Shown piece by piece: positions 1 through 9,239 of a stretch of DNA of 64,000 bases (the stretch's first letter is position 1; every line of letters starts with the position of its first letter). The translations under genes and the position numbers were made by a program. The notes beneath the pieces were generated by a model. The model was not told the origin of the DNA. It saw only the letters and a list, made by a program, of their open reading frames with translations, and made no database searches. Origin of the DNA: Gyrodactylus bullatarudis (lineage: Eukaryota > Platyhelminthes > Monogenea > Gyrodactylidea > Gyrodactylidae); assembly GCA_012064415.1 (NCBI GenBank), contig SSNU01000107.1, positions 148,254-212,253 of the forward strand. Direction: 5' to 3'.

Positions 1-514
1 ATTATAATTTTATGCAATAGTTATATGTATATTATACATTGTACAATTAAACTTTTTAGCATTAAATCCATTAAAATTTAGCAACCAAGATTTTGCAAGG
101 GCCTATAGATGCCTCTTGTTCGTTTTTAATGGATCTTTTAAGAATTTTTTAATACATTGAATCAGCGATTATTGATTAATTTTTCATGCAGTTCATTTCG
201 TGATCAGTCCTTACGTGTAATAAGTTTATTTTTATGAAGGAAATCTTAATATATCAAAGAAATTGAAAAATACTTTCTCGAGTTACTGGATTTAGTTTTA
301 TTCACACTAATAAAACAGTTTTTTTTGTTCTCTCAACTACATATGAAAATAAAGAAATTATGTGATTAAAAGAAGGATTATATTGTTTAATTGATTAGTT
401 TTATCAAGTTATTAACTTGAGATATGTTACTGAATCTCTTAACTCTTCTGGAGAGTCTGGTTTGAAGCAGTATAATGAATTATTTATCAATTGAACCAAA
501 TTAGTTTAATATAT
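1..514. other. AT-rich intergenic sequence, nothing recognised
   Basis: No open reading frame of note, RNA gene or clear repeat boundary could be recognised here. The last 100 bases resemble the degenerate GTTAC/AACTTG repeat material found further right. Confidence 0.4.
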
Positions 515-1124
515 GTTACAGTGAATCTGGAAACTAATGTTATTCCTAAGACTCCAGAGCTAGCTAGGGAATCTGGAAACTCGGTTTCTAGAATCCCTAC
601 TCAAGTTATTCATTGTTACAGGGAATCTAGAAATTCAAGGAAGTCATAAGAATCCCTTGAGAATTTAGAAACTTGAAAATTAGATTGATTCGAAAAAATT
701 TTCAATTATAATTACAGAAGGTCATGAGAAAAAAAACGAATGAATGAACAAAAATAAAAGTGGGTACTTTTGTTATGATTTCAATTCCTCATGTTGAAAA
801 TTCATACCAGAGGAACATGATGGTTTCTCTAAAATCGGGACGCCAAATAGGAATAAATGGTCTTCCTGAGTCAACTGATACCAGTCAAAAAAATTCCATT
901 CAACTAGAGAATGTGCCCAATGAATAGTCTGCAATCTTCGATTAATGCCAAGGGTATATTCGATGTGATTGAAAAATAAAATGATTTTTTAATAAGTGCA
1001 AATGATTTCTTGATTCCCTGTAACAATGAATAACTTGAGTAGGGATTCTAGAAACCGAGTTTCCAGATTCCCTAGCTAACTAGAGAGTCTTAAGAATAAC
1101 ATTAGTTTTAAGATTCACTGTTAC
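515..1124. repeat. Fold-back element with ~113-bp inverted arms
   Basis: The left arm (515-627) and right arm (1012-1124) are reverse complements with only a few mismatches. Both contain the block GGGAATCTGGAAACTCGG and its complement. The 385-bp centre is non-coding. Similar GTTAC-rich sequence recurs at 15520-15625 and 41680-41840, so this is a dispersed family. No transposase is visible, so the class is unknown. Confidence 0.8.
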
Positions 1125-1173
1125 CGTTAATTTTGTAACTCTTAATAGTCTTGATACAATCAGGTAATCTTAA

Positions 1174-1802
1174 CCCTTTCGATACCAGAGGTTGTATATG
1201 ACCTCTATGTTCAAACTGACTTTTTCCAATGATTTTGAAACATTTTTTTATGATTATTTTTTAATAGTATATCTTAGTTTGCTATCATACTATATTTTTG
1301 CCAGCCAGGCATAAGAATGCCATAGATATTTGAACTTTTACCGAAGGAAGTAGAATTCCTTAATTCATGATTCTTTTTGATCGAAATTATTAAAATTATC
1401 AATGTTCAGAGATAATAAGATTAATTTCTGTAGAAGCTAAATAGTTAATCCAACTATGCATGAAATCAATGAGCAGTTCCATCAATTGTATCGTGAAAAT
1501 GGAGCAATTTATCAACCCCATTTTTACCTTAGATCTTCAATATCTGGGTTATTTTGTAATAAGATCGAATGAAATTTAAAAGATATCCTTTTTGACATTA
1601 AATGAGTCTTTGAAACAATTAACTTTCAAATAAATCTCTTCATTGGCAAAGTTTCACTCTAAATTACTCACCAGTAGATGGGAATTTCAATATAAATCAT
1701 AAAATTTTGTCCTAGTAAATGTTTTTTATCCTCACATTTTAGGTTATTCTGTGAGAGAGTTAAGCCTGAAACTTTATTCGTTCAGCTATGGTATCGAAAG
1801 GG
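1174..1802. mobile_element. TTAA-flanked non-autonomous element (piggyBac-like)
   Basis: The sequence starts CCCTTTCGATACCA and ends with the reverse complement TGGTATCGAAAGGG, and both ends abut TTAA (1170-1173 and 1803-1806). A TTAA target duplication and inverted repeats beginning CCC are the hallmarks of the piggyBac superfamily. The 629-bp interior has no transposase. The element lies in GTTAC-type repeat DNA, so it is a nested insertion. Confidence 0.7.
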
Positions 1803-1806
1803 TTAA

Positions 1807-2148
1807 GATTTACTGAATAACTTGATAAACTTGTTACCAGGTATCAAGATTAACAAGGTATTCAGGTATAAAATAAAAATACCTAATCTTGATACTCGGT
1901 AATAAGATCGGCTGACAGAATTAAATTTTTCGAAAATAATATCATAATACGGGTTCATATAAAGCCTTCCCTTTGTTTATCTCACAATTCGAAAATTCAA
2001 AAGGCTTTGTTGAGGCTTATAAAAAAACCAATCGTGTTGGGTACGGAATTGAGACATCTTATACAGTGCACTGCGAAACTCATGGATTCCAGAGAATAAG
2101 ACGTATCAAGAGTTGAAATTGAGCCAATAGTATACATTTTTCGTAAGG
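1807..2148. repeat. Degenerate GTTACC/AACTTG repeat DNA
   Basis: Short inverted and direct copies of AACTTGTTACCAGGTATC-like sequence occur around 1818-1905. The rest shows nothing recognisable. Confidence 0.35.
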
Positions 2149-2694
2149 ATTTTAACTGAATAGATTGTTAAATTTGTTAACAGGTTTCAGTAATAACAAG
2201 TTATTGATCCTAGTATAAATTTTTTCGCATCATCAGTTAATTATACAATCTGGCGTCCAAATGTTCTTTTAAATGTCGCTCGGCGTGTTCAAGATCAGCA
2301 TGCCAAGAATTTGTCTGCAAGGCATTCTTGTAGATTTTCTGACCGCTTGCTCAATGCCATCAACTGTTTTGAAGTATATTTTTTCTTGAATCTGTAGAAC
2401 TTTTTCTCAGCACCTAATTAATCTTGAGATAACTTGACATCTTTAAAAAAAGACGTGCAAATCGTTTCTGATTAAGGTGCTTTAATAGGAAACCTGATTC
2501 ATTTTGATCCCAAATTTCATAAAAACGATTTTTTTTATCTCTTGAGTTACATCTATTTTTTATTGTGAGGAGTATTTGAAGAACTTCTTTTCTTATAATA
2601 AAACCATGTAACTGATAATGCGAAGAAATTTATATTATGATCACTAACTTGTTATTTCTGAAACCTAGTAACAAGTTTATCGAACTATTTAAAT
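2149..2694. repeat. Inverted-repeat element, ~57-bp termini
   Basis: The left end (2149-2207) and right end (2638-2694) are imperfect reverse complements, sharing GTTTCAG-TAATAACAAGTTA-like sequence. The interior is non-coding. It is probably a MITE of the same broad family as the neighbouring repeats. Confidence 0.6.
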
Positions 2695-2763
2695 GTTTAA
2701 AAACAGTGTGTAACGGCTAATCTATTGATCATTTGACCGTTCTTATTCAAGATGAATAATAAA

Positions 2764-3286
2764 GCTAGTTGACATGAATATGAGAATTCACTTTTTTTAC
2801 AAAAAACTCGATATTTTTCATCGGAAAGTCAGGAAAAAATTTATTTCTCGAATTCCATAATGAAATAAGCTGTGGAAATTAAAAAAATTTTTCTGAAAAA
2901 ATTCAATCTGATTAAAATTAGGCCATTTTTGAATTTCGAAAACGAACAAAATTTCCACTTTTGAGCTCAAAATTTTTATCAATTTCAAAGATTTGAAACA
3001 GTTAAATGCAGATATTCGCGATTAGACAAAGAATTCGAATTGGGCCGTGGAAGAAGAAAGGAGTCTAGTGTTTTCAAGTAAAAGTTAAACTTTTAGACTT
3101 TGGATCATTCCTCGAAATTCAAAAATGGCCTAATTTTAATCAGATTGAATTTTTTCAGAAAAATTTTTTTAATTTCCACAGCTTATTTCATTATGGAATT
3201 CGAGAAATAAATTTTTTCCTGACTTTCCGATGAAAAATATCGAGTTTTTTGTATAAAAAGTGAATTCTCATCTTCAAGTCAATTAG
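2764..3286. repeat. Large palindromic (fold-back) element, family P1
   Basis: The arms at 2764-2941 and 3113-3286 are nearly perfect inverted copies about 175 bp long, separated by about 170 bp. Shared blocks include GAGAATTCACTTTTT and AGGCCATTTTTGAATTTCG. Half-copies of the same family are seen near 20490-20650, 39430-39560 and 55990-56160. No coding sequence is present. Transcripts would form a long hairpin. Confidence 0.85.
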
Positions 3287-3689
3287 GTTAAAAGAGTAAT
3301 AGAGAGAGCAAAAGTTCTACAATTTAATCAGAAAATCTGTGATTTATTTTAAATACTAAAATAACTTTTGGGAGAAATTTTATTGGAAATGAATTTCTCT
3401 GTTCCCAAACAATTGAAAAAAAATTCTCAAACAATCATAAGAATAACACGAAGAATTAAATGAATCGATAAATGTTATCATAAACAACTTTATTATTAAG
3501 AGCTGGCTAGACTAGCAGCGCTAGTGGCAAGAGAGAACGCTTTTAATTTTCTTCGATTTTTTCCAAACTAACGATTTATGAAACATTATAATGCAACCTT
3601 TATTAGACTTGGACGAAATTTTTCTAAATTACTTAAATCACCGATCGATAAAAATAATTTTTACGGTAATATTTTTGAACTTCATCAAG

Positions 3690-3790
3690 AATTTTATTTT
3701 TATTGGCTTCTTAATTCATAAGGAAGGTTAGTGATAAACTTTATATTTCGCCTAGTCTCTTCAGACTCGAGCCCTGTAAGGATACTACAG
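3690..3790 (-). mobile_element. Penelope-like element 3'-end remnant (minus strand)
   Basis: On the minus strand this stretch matches the 3' end of the Penelope element at 45 kb and the plus-strand remnant at 4.2 kb. The hammerhead-like block is followed by TTTATCACTAACCTTCCT and ATGAATTAAGAAGCCAATAAA-type sequence. It faces the plus-strand remnant as an inverted pair about 450 bp apart. No reverse-transcriptase sequence remains. Confidence 0.55.
3722..3775 (-). ncRNA. Hammerhead-ribozyme-like motif of a Penelope remnant
   Basis: Read on the minus strand, the core is CTGAAGA (complement of 3758-3764), then GACTAGGC, then GAAA (3746-3749), then a weak AU-rich stem III ending UAUC before the expected cleavage point. 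Stem I pairs AGU (3765-3767) with ACU (3730-3732), and an outer AGG/CCU pairing lies beyond an internal loop. Conserved core residues are present. Stem II is very short and has an A-G mismatch, so activity is uncertain. Confidence 0.5.
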
Positions 3791-4117
3791 GTTTACTCAA
3801 AATTTCATGCTGAATTTAATGGTACTAAATTTAAGTCTGACTGACTGCTGCTTTATCTCTTTTTGTTACAGCCTCTTCCTGATATAATATAGAAAAAATT
3901 CGAAGTGGAAATTAATCAGAATAAAATATTGAGACCATCTACTAAATTTCATCAACCTATCGTAAAATTTGAGATTATGGTAGCAAAATATATTTGGAAC
4001 CTTTGGAAATTTGTAGGAGGAATGTTGCTCGATTCTGATTGCCCGACAAATACTCAATTTCTATTGGTCTATTGTTCATGAGATTTGGGGTAGAAATGGT
4101 ATATAACTAACGTCTAC

Positions 4118-4333
4118 TTGCACATTACACAAACACAACTCTCGTCACTTTTACCTGTATTATTAATGGAAGGGCTCAAATTAATGCATTGTTATATAAA
4201 TGTTACAGGGGTAAAGTCTGAAGAGACTCGGCGAAATATAACGTTTATCACTAAAATATACGTCTGTTTTTTAACCTTCCTCATGAGTTCAGAAACCAAT
4301 AAAAATGATAAAATTAATCTTCAAAATTTTTAA
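4118..4333 (+). mobile_element. Penelope-like element 3'-end remnant (plus strand)
   Basis: The 71-codon frame ends with residues closely matching the C-terminus of the Penelope endonuclease frame at 45.2 kb: both contain [10 protein letters not shown] and MSSE. The shared stretch is the translation of the hammerhead-like block and its flank, so the similarity is at DNA level. The frame is not a functional gene. The remnant is joined directly to palindromic MITE sequence on its right. Confidence 0.6.
4203..4266 (+). ncRNA. Hammerhead-ribozyme-like motif of a Penelope remnant
   Basis: The core CTGAAGA begins at 4218, followed by GACTCGGC (4225-4232), GAAA (4233-4236) and a short hairpin ending UAUC at 4249. 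Stem I pairs AGU (4215-4217) with ACU (4250-4252), and ACAG/CUGU can close the outer part. Minimal hammerheads of this type are known in Penelope-like retroelements. Stem II is marginal (G-C, A-G mismatch, C-G), so this is a candidate, not a proven ribozyme. Confidence 0.55.
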
Positions 4334-4605
4334 CATCATCACACCGAATTTCGCTCCAGAAAATCTTTTCATAATTATAATATTTTAATTTCATGGTTTT
4401 AGCTTAAATTATTTCTTCCGACAAAGTTGCAAAATTGACTTAAATTCTATAATGAAATTGTTTCAAAATTTTCATAATACAGAAGCATAAAAAGATTTTC
4501 TGGAGGGAAATTTGGTGTGGTGATGTTAAACATTTTCAAGATTAATTTCCTTTTATCGATAAGCGATTTTAGTAATTTTGGAAAATTTGCTAGATTGAAT
4601 AGAGA
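4300..4605. repeat. Palindromic MITE, family P3
   Basis: AAATTAATCTTCAA and CGAATTTCGCTCCAGAAAATC on the left recur inverted on the right (GATTTTCTGGAGGGAAATTTGG, then TCAAGATTAATTTCC). A second, larger copy lies at 37590-38045 and a half-copy at 23095-23250. There is no coding capacity. Confidence 0.7.
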
Positions 4606-4609
4606 TCAA

Positions 4610-6095
4610 GAAGTTCAAACTCCAATTGATGAACGATAACGCATCGGTTAAAAAAAATGACTCTTGTCATTTATACAGATTAGTTCTTCAATGAGTTGTT
4701 CAAAATTATCTAATACAGTTAGTGAACCAAGACGAGGACTAAAAGAACTAGGGCCTCTAAAAAGTACTATTATTTGGTATATTTTTACTCTAGACAAAGA
4801 ACTGGCTCAGTTTTAATAATCTGAAGAAAAAATCTGCTTATCTTATCCTATTTAAAAGATGGCTGGTACTATTTCTGTACTAAATTGTTGCCCAGGTACT
4901 TGGCAACATTACATTGTACTATTTTTCAAATTTAATCTCAGAATATAGTATTCCTCAACTAGCTACCGATCACAATTTTAGATGAATTAATAGCTATACT
5001 CCTGATATCGAGCTTTCATCATGTAAGAAAATAGAATCTAGATCGTAGCTTTTTGTTGGATAATATTCCTTCATGAATTTCAAATTTCAACTAAAAGGAT
5101 ATGCAATGTAGGTATTTTGTAAAATATGCATAAGAACTGTTTAAGGGTCATTTTCTATCATGGACATAAATTTGAACAAAAATCAGAAATTTTGTTGACA
5201 CAAGATTAACTAAAAATTCTGCAACAATTTACGGTAGAGGGCTATTCTTTTAATCAAAATCCCTTAAATTTTCTTGAAAGTACTTTTTATAAACTTATTT
5301 TCCTGTTTATGAGATGCTATTTTTTAATTTTTTGGTACTATTTTTGAGGCCCTAAAAAGAACTTGTAATTGATCAACAATGACCATATTTGAGAAAGAAA
5401 TGTTTTTTTCAAATAAGGAGTGAAAATTCATTTCAAATTGGTTCAATAATTAAAACAAATATCGAGAAATCATAGTCTCGAATTCTTGATGAAAATTCTT
5501 CTCATCCTCATTTATTAGCCAGCTTTATAATCTTGGTAAATAGAGGCAAATAGCTTTTATATCATCTCATATATGTGATCATTATACGTTAATGATAATA
5601 TTTCATATTTGATTGCATTCCCACTTTAGTTTGCTTGATGAATAAATTAATTAGATATCTTAACCTTTATTTGTCTAAAAGATCGAAGGGAATTATCTAG
5701 AGCAGAAGAGTATATGTGATCCGCAATTTATTATAGAAAAATATAATATTCTTTTCATGGGAAACTTGAAAATATTTTCCTTACAAAGAGACTTTTGCAA
5801 TCAGAGGTTCCTGAATAATGTCGATAGGAAGAAGCCTCACTATTAGCTAACTATCAACCTTATTTAGAACCACCGAGGGATGCTAGTCTTTAATTTCGAA
5901 GAAGAAGAAGAATACGACATGTATTCGAAATATTGTGTGAGTCCTAACTATTTTTATCAGGGTAATCTAAATGTTTTTTATTATAATCTTAATTTTAATG
6001 TTCTTTCAAGTGATGAATTATATTATCAGAGTTATTGAGTGAAATTGGAAATTCAAAAAGGGTCTAATTTTAGTCAGATTGAATTTTTCAGGATT
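4610..6095. other. Non-coding AT-rich interval
   Basis: No gene, tRNA or bounded repeat was recognised. All reading frames are short and show no codon structure. Confidence 0.35.
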
Positions 6096-6099
6096 TTTT

Positions 6100-6545
6100 T
6101 AATGATTTAAGCACATTTCTCAAAGATTCATCAGTAGTGTCTCTTTGATAATGATAAATGAAAATAATAACACTAGTAGTAAAATTTAAAAAATTTACGA
6201 ACTTTTATCGAGGTATAATAATTCTTGTGTAAATTTTCATGCTAATTCCGAATCTGAGCTCAGAATTTTCCTATCTTACAAGGTTTGGTTATAAATTGGG
6301 AAAATGTGCAAAATTTGCAAAAACAGGCATCACATAAGTAGAATTTTAAAATTAAATTTACAAATTTTCAAAAAATTAGTAAAATTTGAAGAAAATTAGA
6401 ATAAATGTAATCTGAAAAAACACCAAAAATCTCCAATAAATAGCAACAGTGGAGAGAAAATTGAAAAAGCTTACATAAGCCAAGGTAGTTCAAGGTTATA
6501 GAAATAATTTTTTTGAACACATAAGAAATGTGCATTTGGTATATC
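6100..6545 (+). repeat. Dispersed repeat family R, copy A
   Basis: The left end carries GCACATTTCTCAAAGATTC and the right end carries the inverted form AAGAAATGTGCATTTGG. The interior includes AATAAATAGCAACAGTGG and a block ending AAGGTTATAGAAATA. Copies B (27185-27445) and C (54600-55140, opposite orientation) share both ends and interior. No protein is encoded, so the family is probably a non-autonomous DNA element. Confidence 0.65.
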
Positions 6546-6639
6546 CTTTTTCTACTTTATCAAATTATGATTTTATGTGGATTTGAAAATTTACTTGAAT
6601 AATTTATGGGCATATTTTATCGTGAAATTCATGAAATAT

Positions 6640-7000
6640 TATCGCAACATCAGATAAACTGTGTTGAAAATGATCAAGAAATTGAAATCCAGCTCCCAAA
6701 CGGTAATGAGACCAATTCACATTCGGCATAATTTATTCTCTAGTCTAATTCTGAGCCTGAAAAACTTTTTTATCACCCTTCAACTTTCAAATAAAAAAAA
6801 TGTTCAACTCAATGTTTAAAAAAAGGGAATTTGACGTCAAATCGATACTTAAATTAGGCAATTATGATCTGTATTCCTACAAATTTTTAACATGTATTCG
6901 AATTCTTGATGAAAAATGCTGAGATTTTTGTAAAAATCACTTTGAGATCAATTAGCTTGTTCGCTCTCTAAGATGATGTGACTTTTGAAGAAAAGTCTAA
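6640..7000. repeat. Partial copy of fold-back family P2
   Basis: It matches one arm and the centre of the P2 elements at 10.6 and 22.4 kb. Shared blocks include TGATCAAGAAATTGAAATCCA and TTGATGAAAAATGCTGAGAT, the latter followed by TTTTGTAAAAATCA. The opposite arm is missing. Confidence 0.5.
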
Positions 7001-7261
7001 ATAGTTTCAAGTGGCTGAATTGAGCTATTTCAATTTAATTTTGAATGCTTAAGAATGCCTTGTGAATAATTATCAAAAAAATAAATAGTTTTATTATTCA
7101 ATATATGGATAATATAAATGCTTGTACATCAAAATTATTTACAATTTTCGATACACTACTAGGGAAATTTGATTGGATGAAAATTTCTATAAGAAATCAA
7201 AACATTTTCATAGATGAGGAAAAAGTATTTAATTTTATTTGCAATTCACTCAACTTCAACC

Positions 7262-7622
7262 ATGTTTTCGTAAGTCTTTCATGTATTTTATAAGAAATAT
7301 TTTTCATGAATTAGTTAGTTAAAGCTTTCTTACATAAGTTTTCATAAATATTCCCATCAATAAAATCAAACAGAACTTTCAAATTATAAATATTTCTAGA
7401 ATCAAATTGACATTTTTCTTCGTTTTGCTTATCGCCCTGTTTGCAGTGATTTCTGTAAAGGCTGATTGTCTCAGTTATTGCGAAAAATTCGGTTAGTTTA
7501 GAATTCTTTAATCAAATCATTCAAACAAGTTATCTTGATATATATTTTTAGATGATCCAGAGGCATGCTTCTCTGATTGCAGGGCTATTGCCAAGAGAGG
7601 AAGATTCTTTAAGATGGGTTGA
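7262..7622 (+). CDS. Small secreted four-cysteine peptide
   Basis: Three exons are inferred: 7262-7269, 7400-7491 and 7552-7622. The introns (130 and 60 nt) begin GTAAGT and GTTAGT, end TAG, and keep phase. The product is 56 residues. Residues 1-24 form a signal peptide (MFSIK, then an uninterrupted hydrophobic core, then VKA before the predicted cut). The mature part starts DCLSYC and holds two CxxxC pairs separated by eight residues (CxxxC-x8-CxxxC). It ends in a basic tail containing AKRGRFFKMG. Paired CxxxC motifs are typical of disulfide-linked helical hairpins, a fold used by some antimicrobial, protease-inhibitor and venom peptides. No family can be assigned from this alone. An AATAAA lies at 7717-7722. 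The first exon supplies only eight bases, so the start is inferred from the perfect join. Confidence 0.6.
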
Positions 7623-7639
7623 ACATCTTTTGGAAAATC

Positions 7640-8885
7640 AATTGCATTTCCAATCAAGTGAAAACAATTTTAAAATCTCTCTCTCTCTTTGGAATTAAAT
7701 AACCTTCAAAAGAAAAAATAAATTTTAATGATTTCAAGTTTTATATAAAGATGTTCTTCTATTACGAATTTCATGGCTTAATTTGTCTTCATCAGATAAT
7801 TAAAAGAATGGTTATACACTAGATGAGGCCATAATAATTGTGAGTTGAAAAAAAAATTTTCTTTACCATTTAATGTTTTATTTAAAGTTTGCTCAATTCA
7901 AGAATAAAGTGAATTTATTAATTTGCACTATTCACTGAATAGTATTCAGTCTGAGAGAGGGTTCATTCACGAACATTCCCCTCAAAAACACGGCTTCATA
8001 CATGGCTTCATTTACTATTTTGTGTACCAAAAATTCGGGTCCAGGAAAAATTTTAATTGCGATCAATTTCAACTGAGAAAAATCTACAATCTTTTCTGAA
8101 ATCTCATTTGATTAAGTCTTTGGAAACAAGCCAAAAAATTTACTGGCTTGTATCAATCAGTTTCCGGTTGAAATTTCACAAAAAAGATGTCTTGTGTTTC
8201 AAGTATTTTGTCGATTATAGTAATTCTTTCCCAGTTTTATCAAAGAAATAATTTTCATTGTTTTGAAACTAAAATTACAAATAATAATAATTTTTTAGCA
8301 TTGATCAAGATGCATGTGAAAATCCCAAGAATCTTATTTTGTGCATACAGATGAGAACATTAATGTTATTTTCGTCTAATGGAAATAGAACAAGTTTTGA
8401 TGTCATGATACATTTTGCGAAAATTTTTTTCTTCATACAGATGAAAATTTTTCCTTGTTCATGTGTCATTCATAAATATTTATTTGCGTTTCCTCATCTA
8501 ATTATAATTAACGAATAAAATTTATTTCTGGTGATTCATATTAGATCTCGAGATCGACAAGAATATCCAAAAATAACACTGCCCAAGTCTAGTAAAACTT
8601 GGTTCATCTTTAGTCAACTTCTTCTTGATCGATCATGTCACTGAGGATAAATGTTGACATTTGACAGAGGTGAGTTTCTCAAAAACTTTTATGGCCTAAT
8701 TTCCTTTTCTACTCGTGAACCAAAGTCAAAAGTCTAGATCACTTAATTTGAAATTCGTAAAATGATCACATTTTGGGGAAATTTTTTTTACTTATTGTGA
8801 AAAATCTACCAGCTTTATTTAGTCGGGAATAATACTTGATTGTTTATCTCCGATTTTTCTGTTGCATTGGCCATGAACTCAATGA
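7640..8885. other. Intergenic, nothing firm
   Basis: A reading frame at 8057-8251 lacks an ATG start and any recognisable motif. A perfect 17-bp dyad lies at 7934-7950. Nothing else was recognised. Confidence 0.3.
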
Positions 8886-8889
8886 GAAA

Positions 8890-9057
8890 ATGTTCATTGT
8901 AGATACATCTTTAAGTCAGTTCGATTCATTCAAATCGCAGTTAGAGTATGTTATTTCTTTTCAAGCAGAACTAAGACAAAAGATTTTGAATAGAAATATT
9001 CTTTTATTTGAGATAAAAAAAGATTTATCGTTTTTGAAAGAAATACAAAAAATGTAA
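8890..9057 (+). CDS. Small helical protein or terminal exon, possibly KxDL-like
   Basis: The frame from ATG at 8890 gives 55 residues (starting MFIVDTSLSQF) predicted to be helical throughout, with heptad-like leucines. Near the C-terminus is EIKKDLSFLKEIQKM, which resembles the K-x-D-L signature of KXD1 (a BORC/BLOC-1-type subunit): acidic residue, KKDL, then a further helix. The alignment with KXD1 needs about a four-residue gap. The frame is open upstream to 8836 without an ATG, so it may be the last exon of a larger gene. It converges on ARP2, whose stop lies 182 bp away. Assignment is weak. Confidence 0.3.
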   Translation: MFIVDTSLSQFDSFKSQLEYVISFQAELRQKILNRNILLFEIKKDLSFLKEIQKM

Positions 9058-9082
9058 GATGATAATTGCTGTTGAGCATTCC

Positions 9083-9088
9083 TTTATT
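9083..9088 (-). terminator. Polyadenylation signal of ARP2
   Basis: AATAAA on the minus strand, about 150 bases beyond the ARP2 stop codon. This is a canonical signal at a plausible distance. Confidence 0.5.
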
Positions 9089-9239
9089 CCATTAGATTGT
9101 CGGTTTTCGATGATTTTATTTCAGTTTTATAAAATAATAAAAAAAGTTCTTGTTCCTTGAAATGAGTATTAAATGTTGATAACATCATTCTTGATTCATC
9201 AATGATAAATTCTCATCATTATTAAAACATGGTAATCTA

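Noticed and set aside
3866..4057. 63-residue minus-strand frame between the two Penelope remnants
   Set aside because: Low-complexity aromatic residues, no motif; probably chance.
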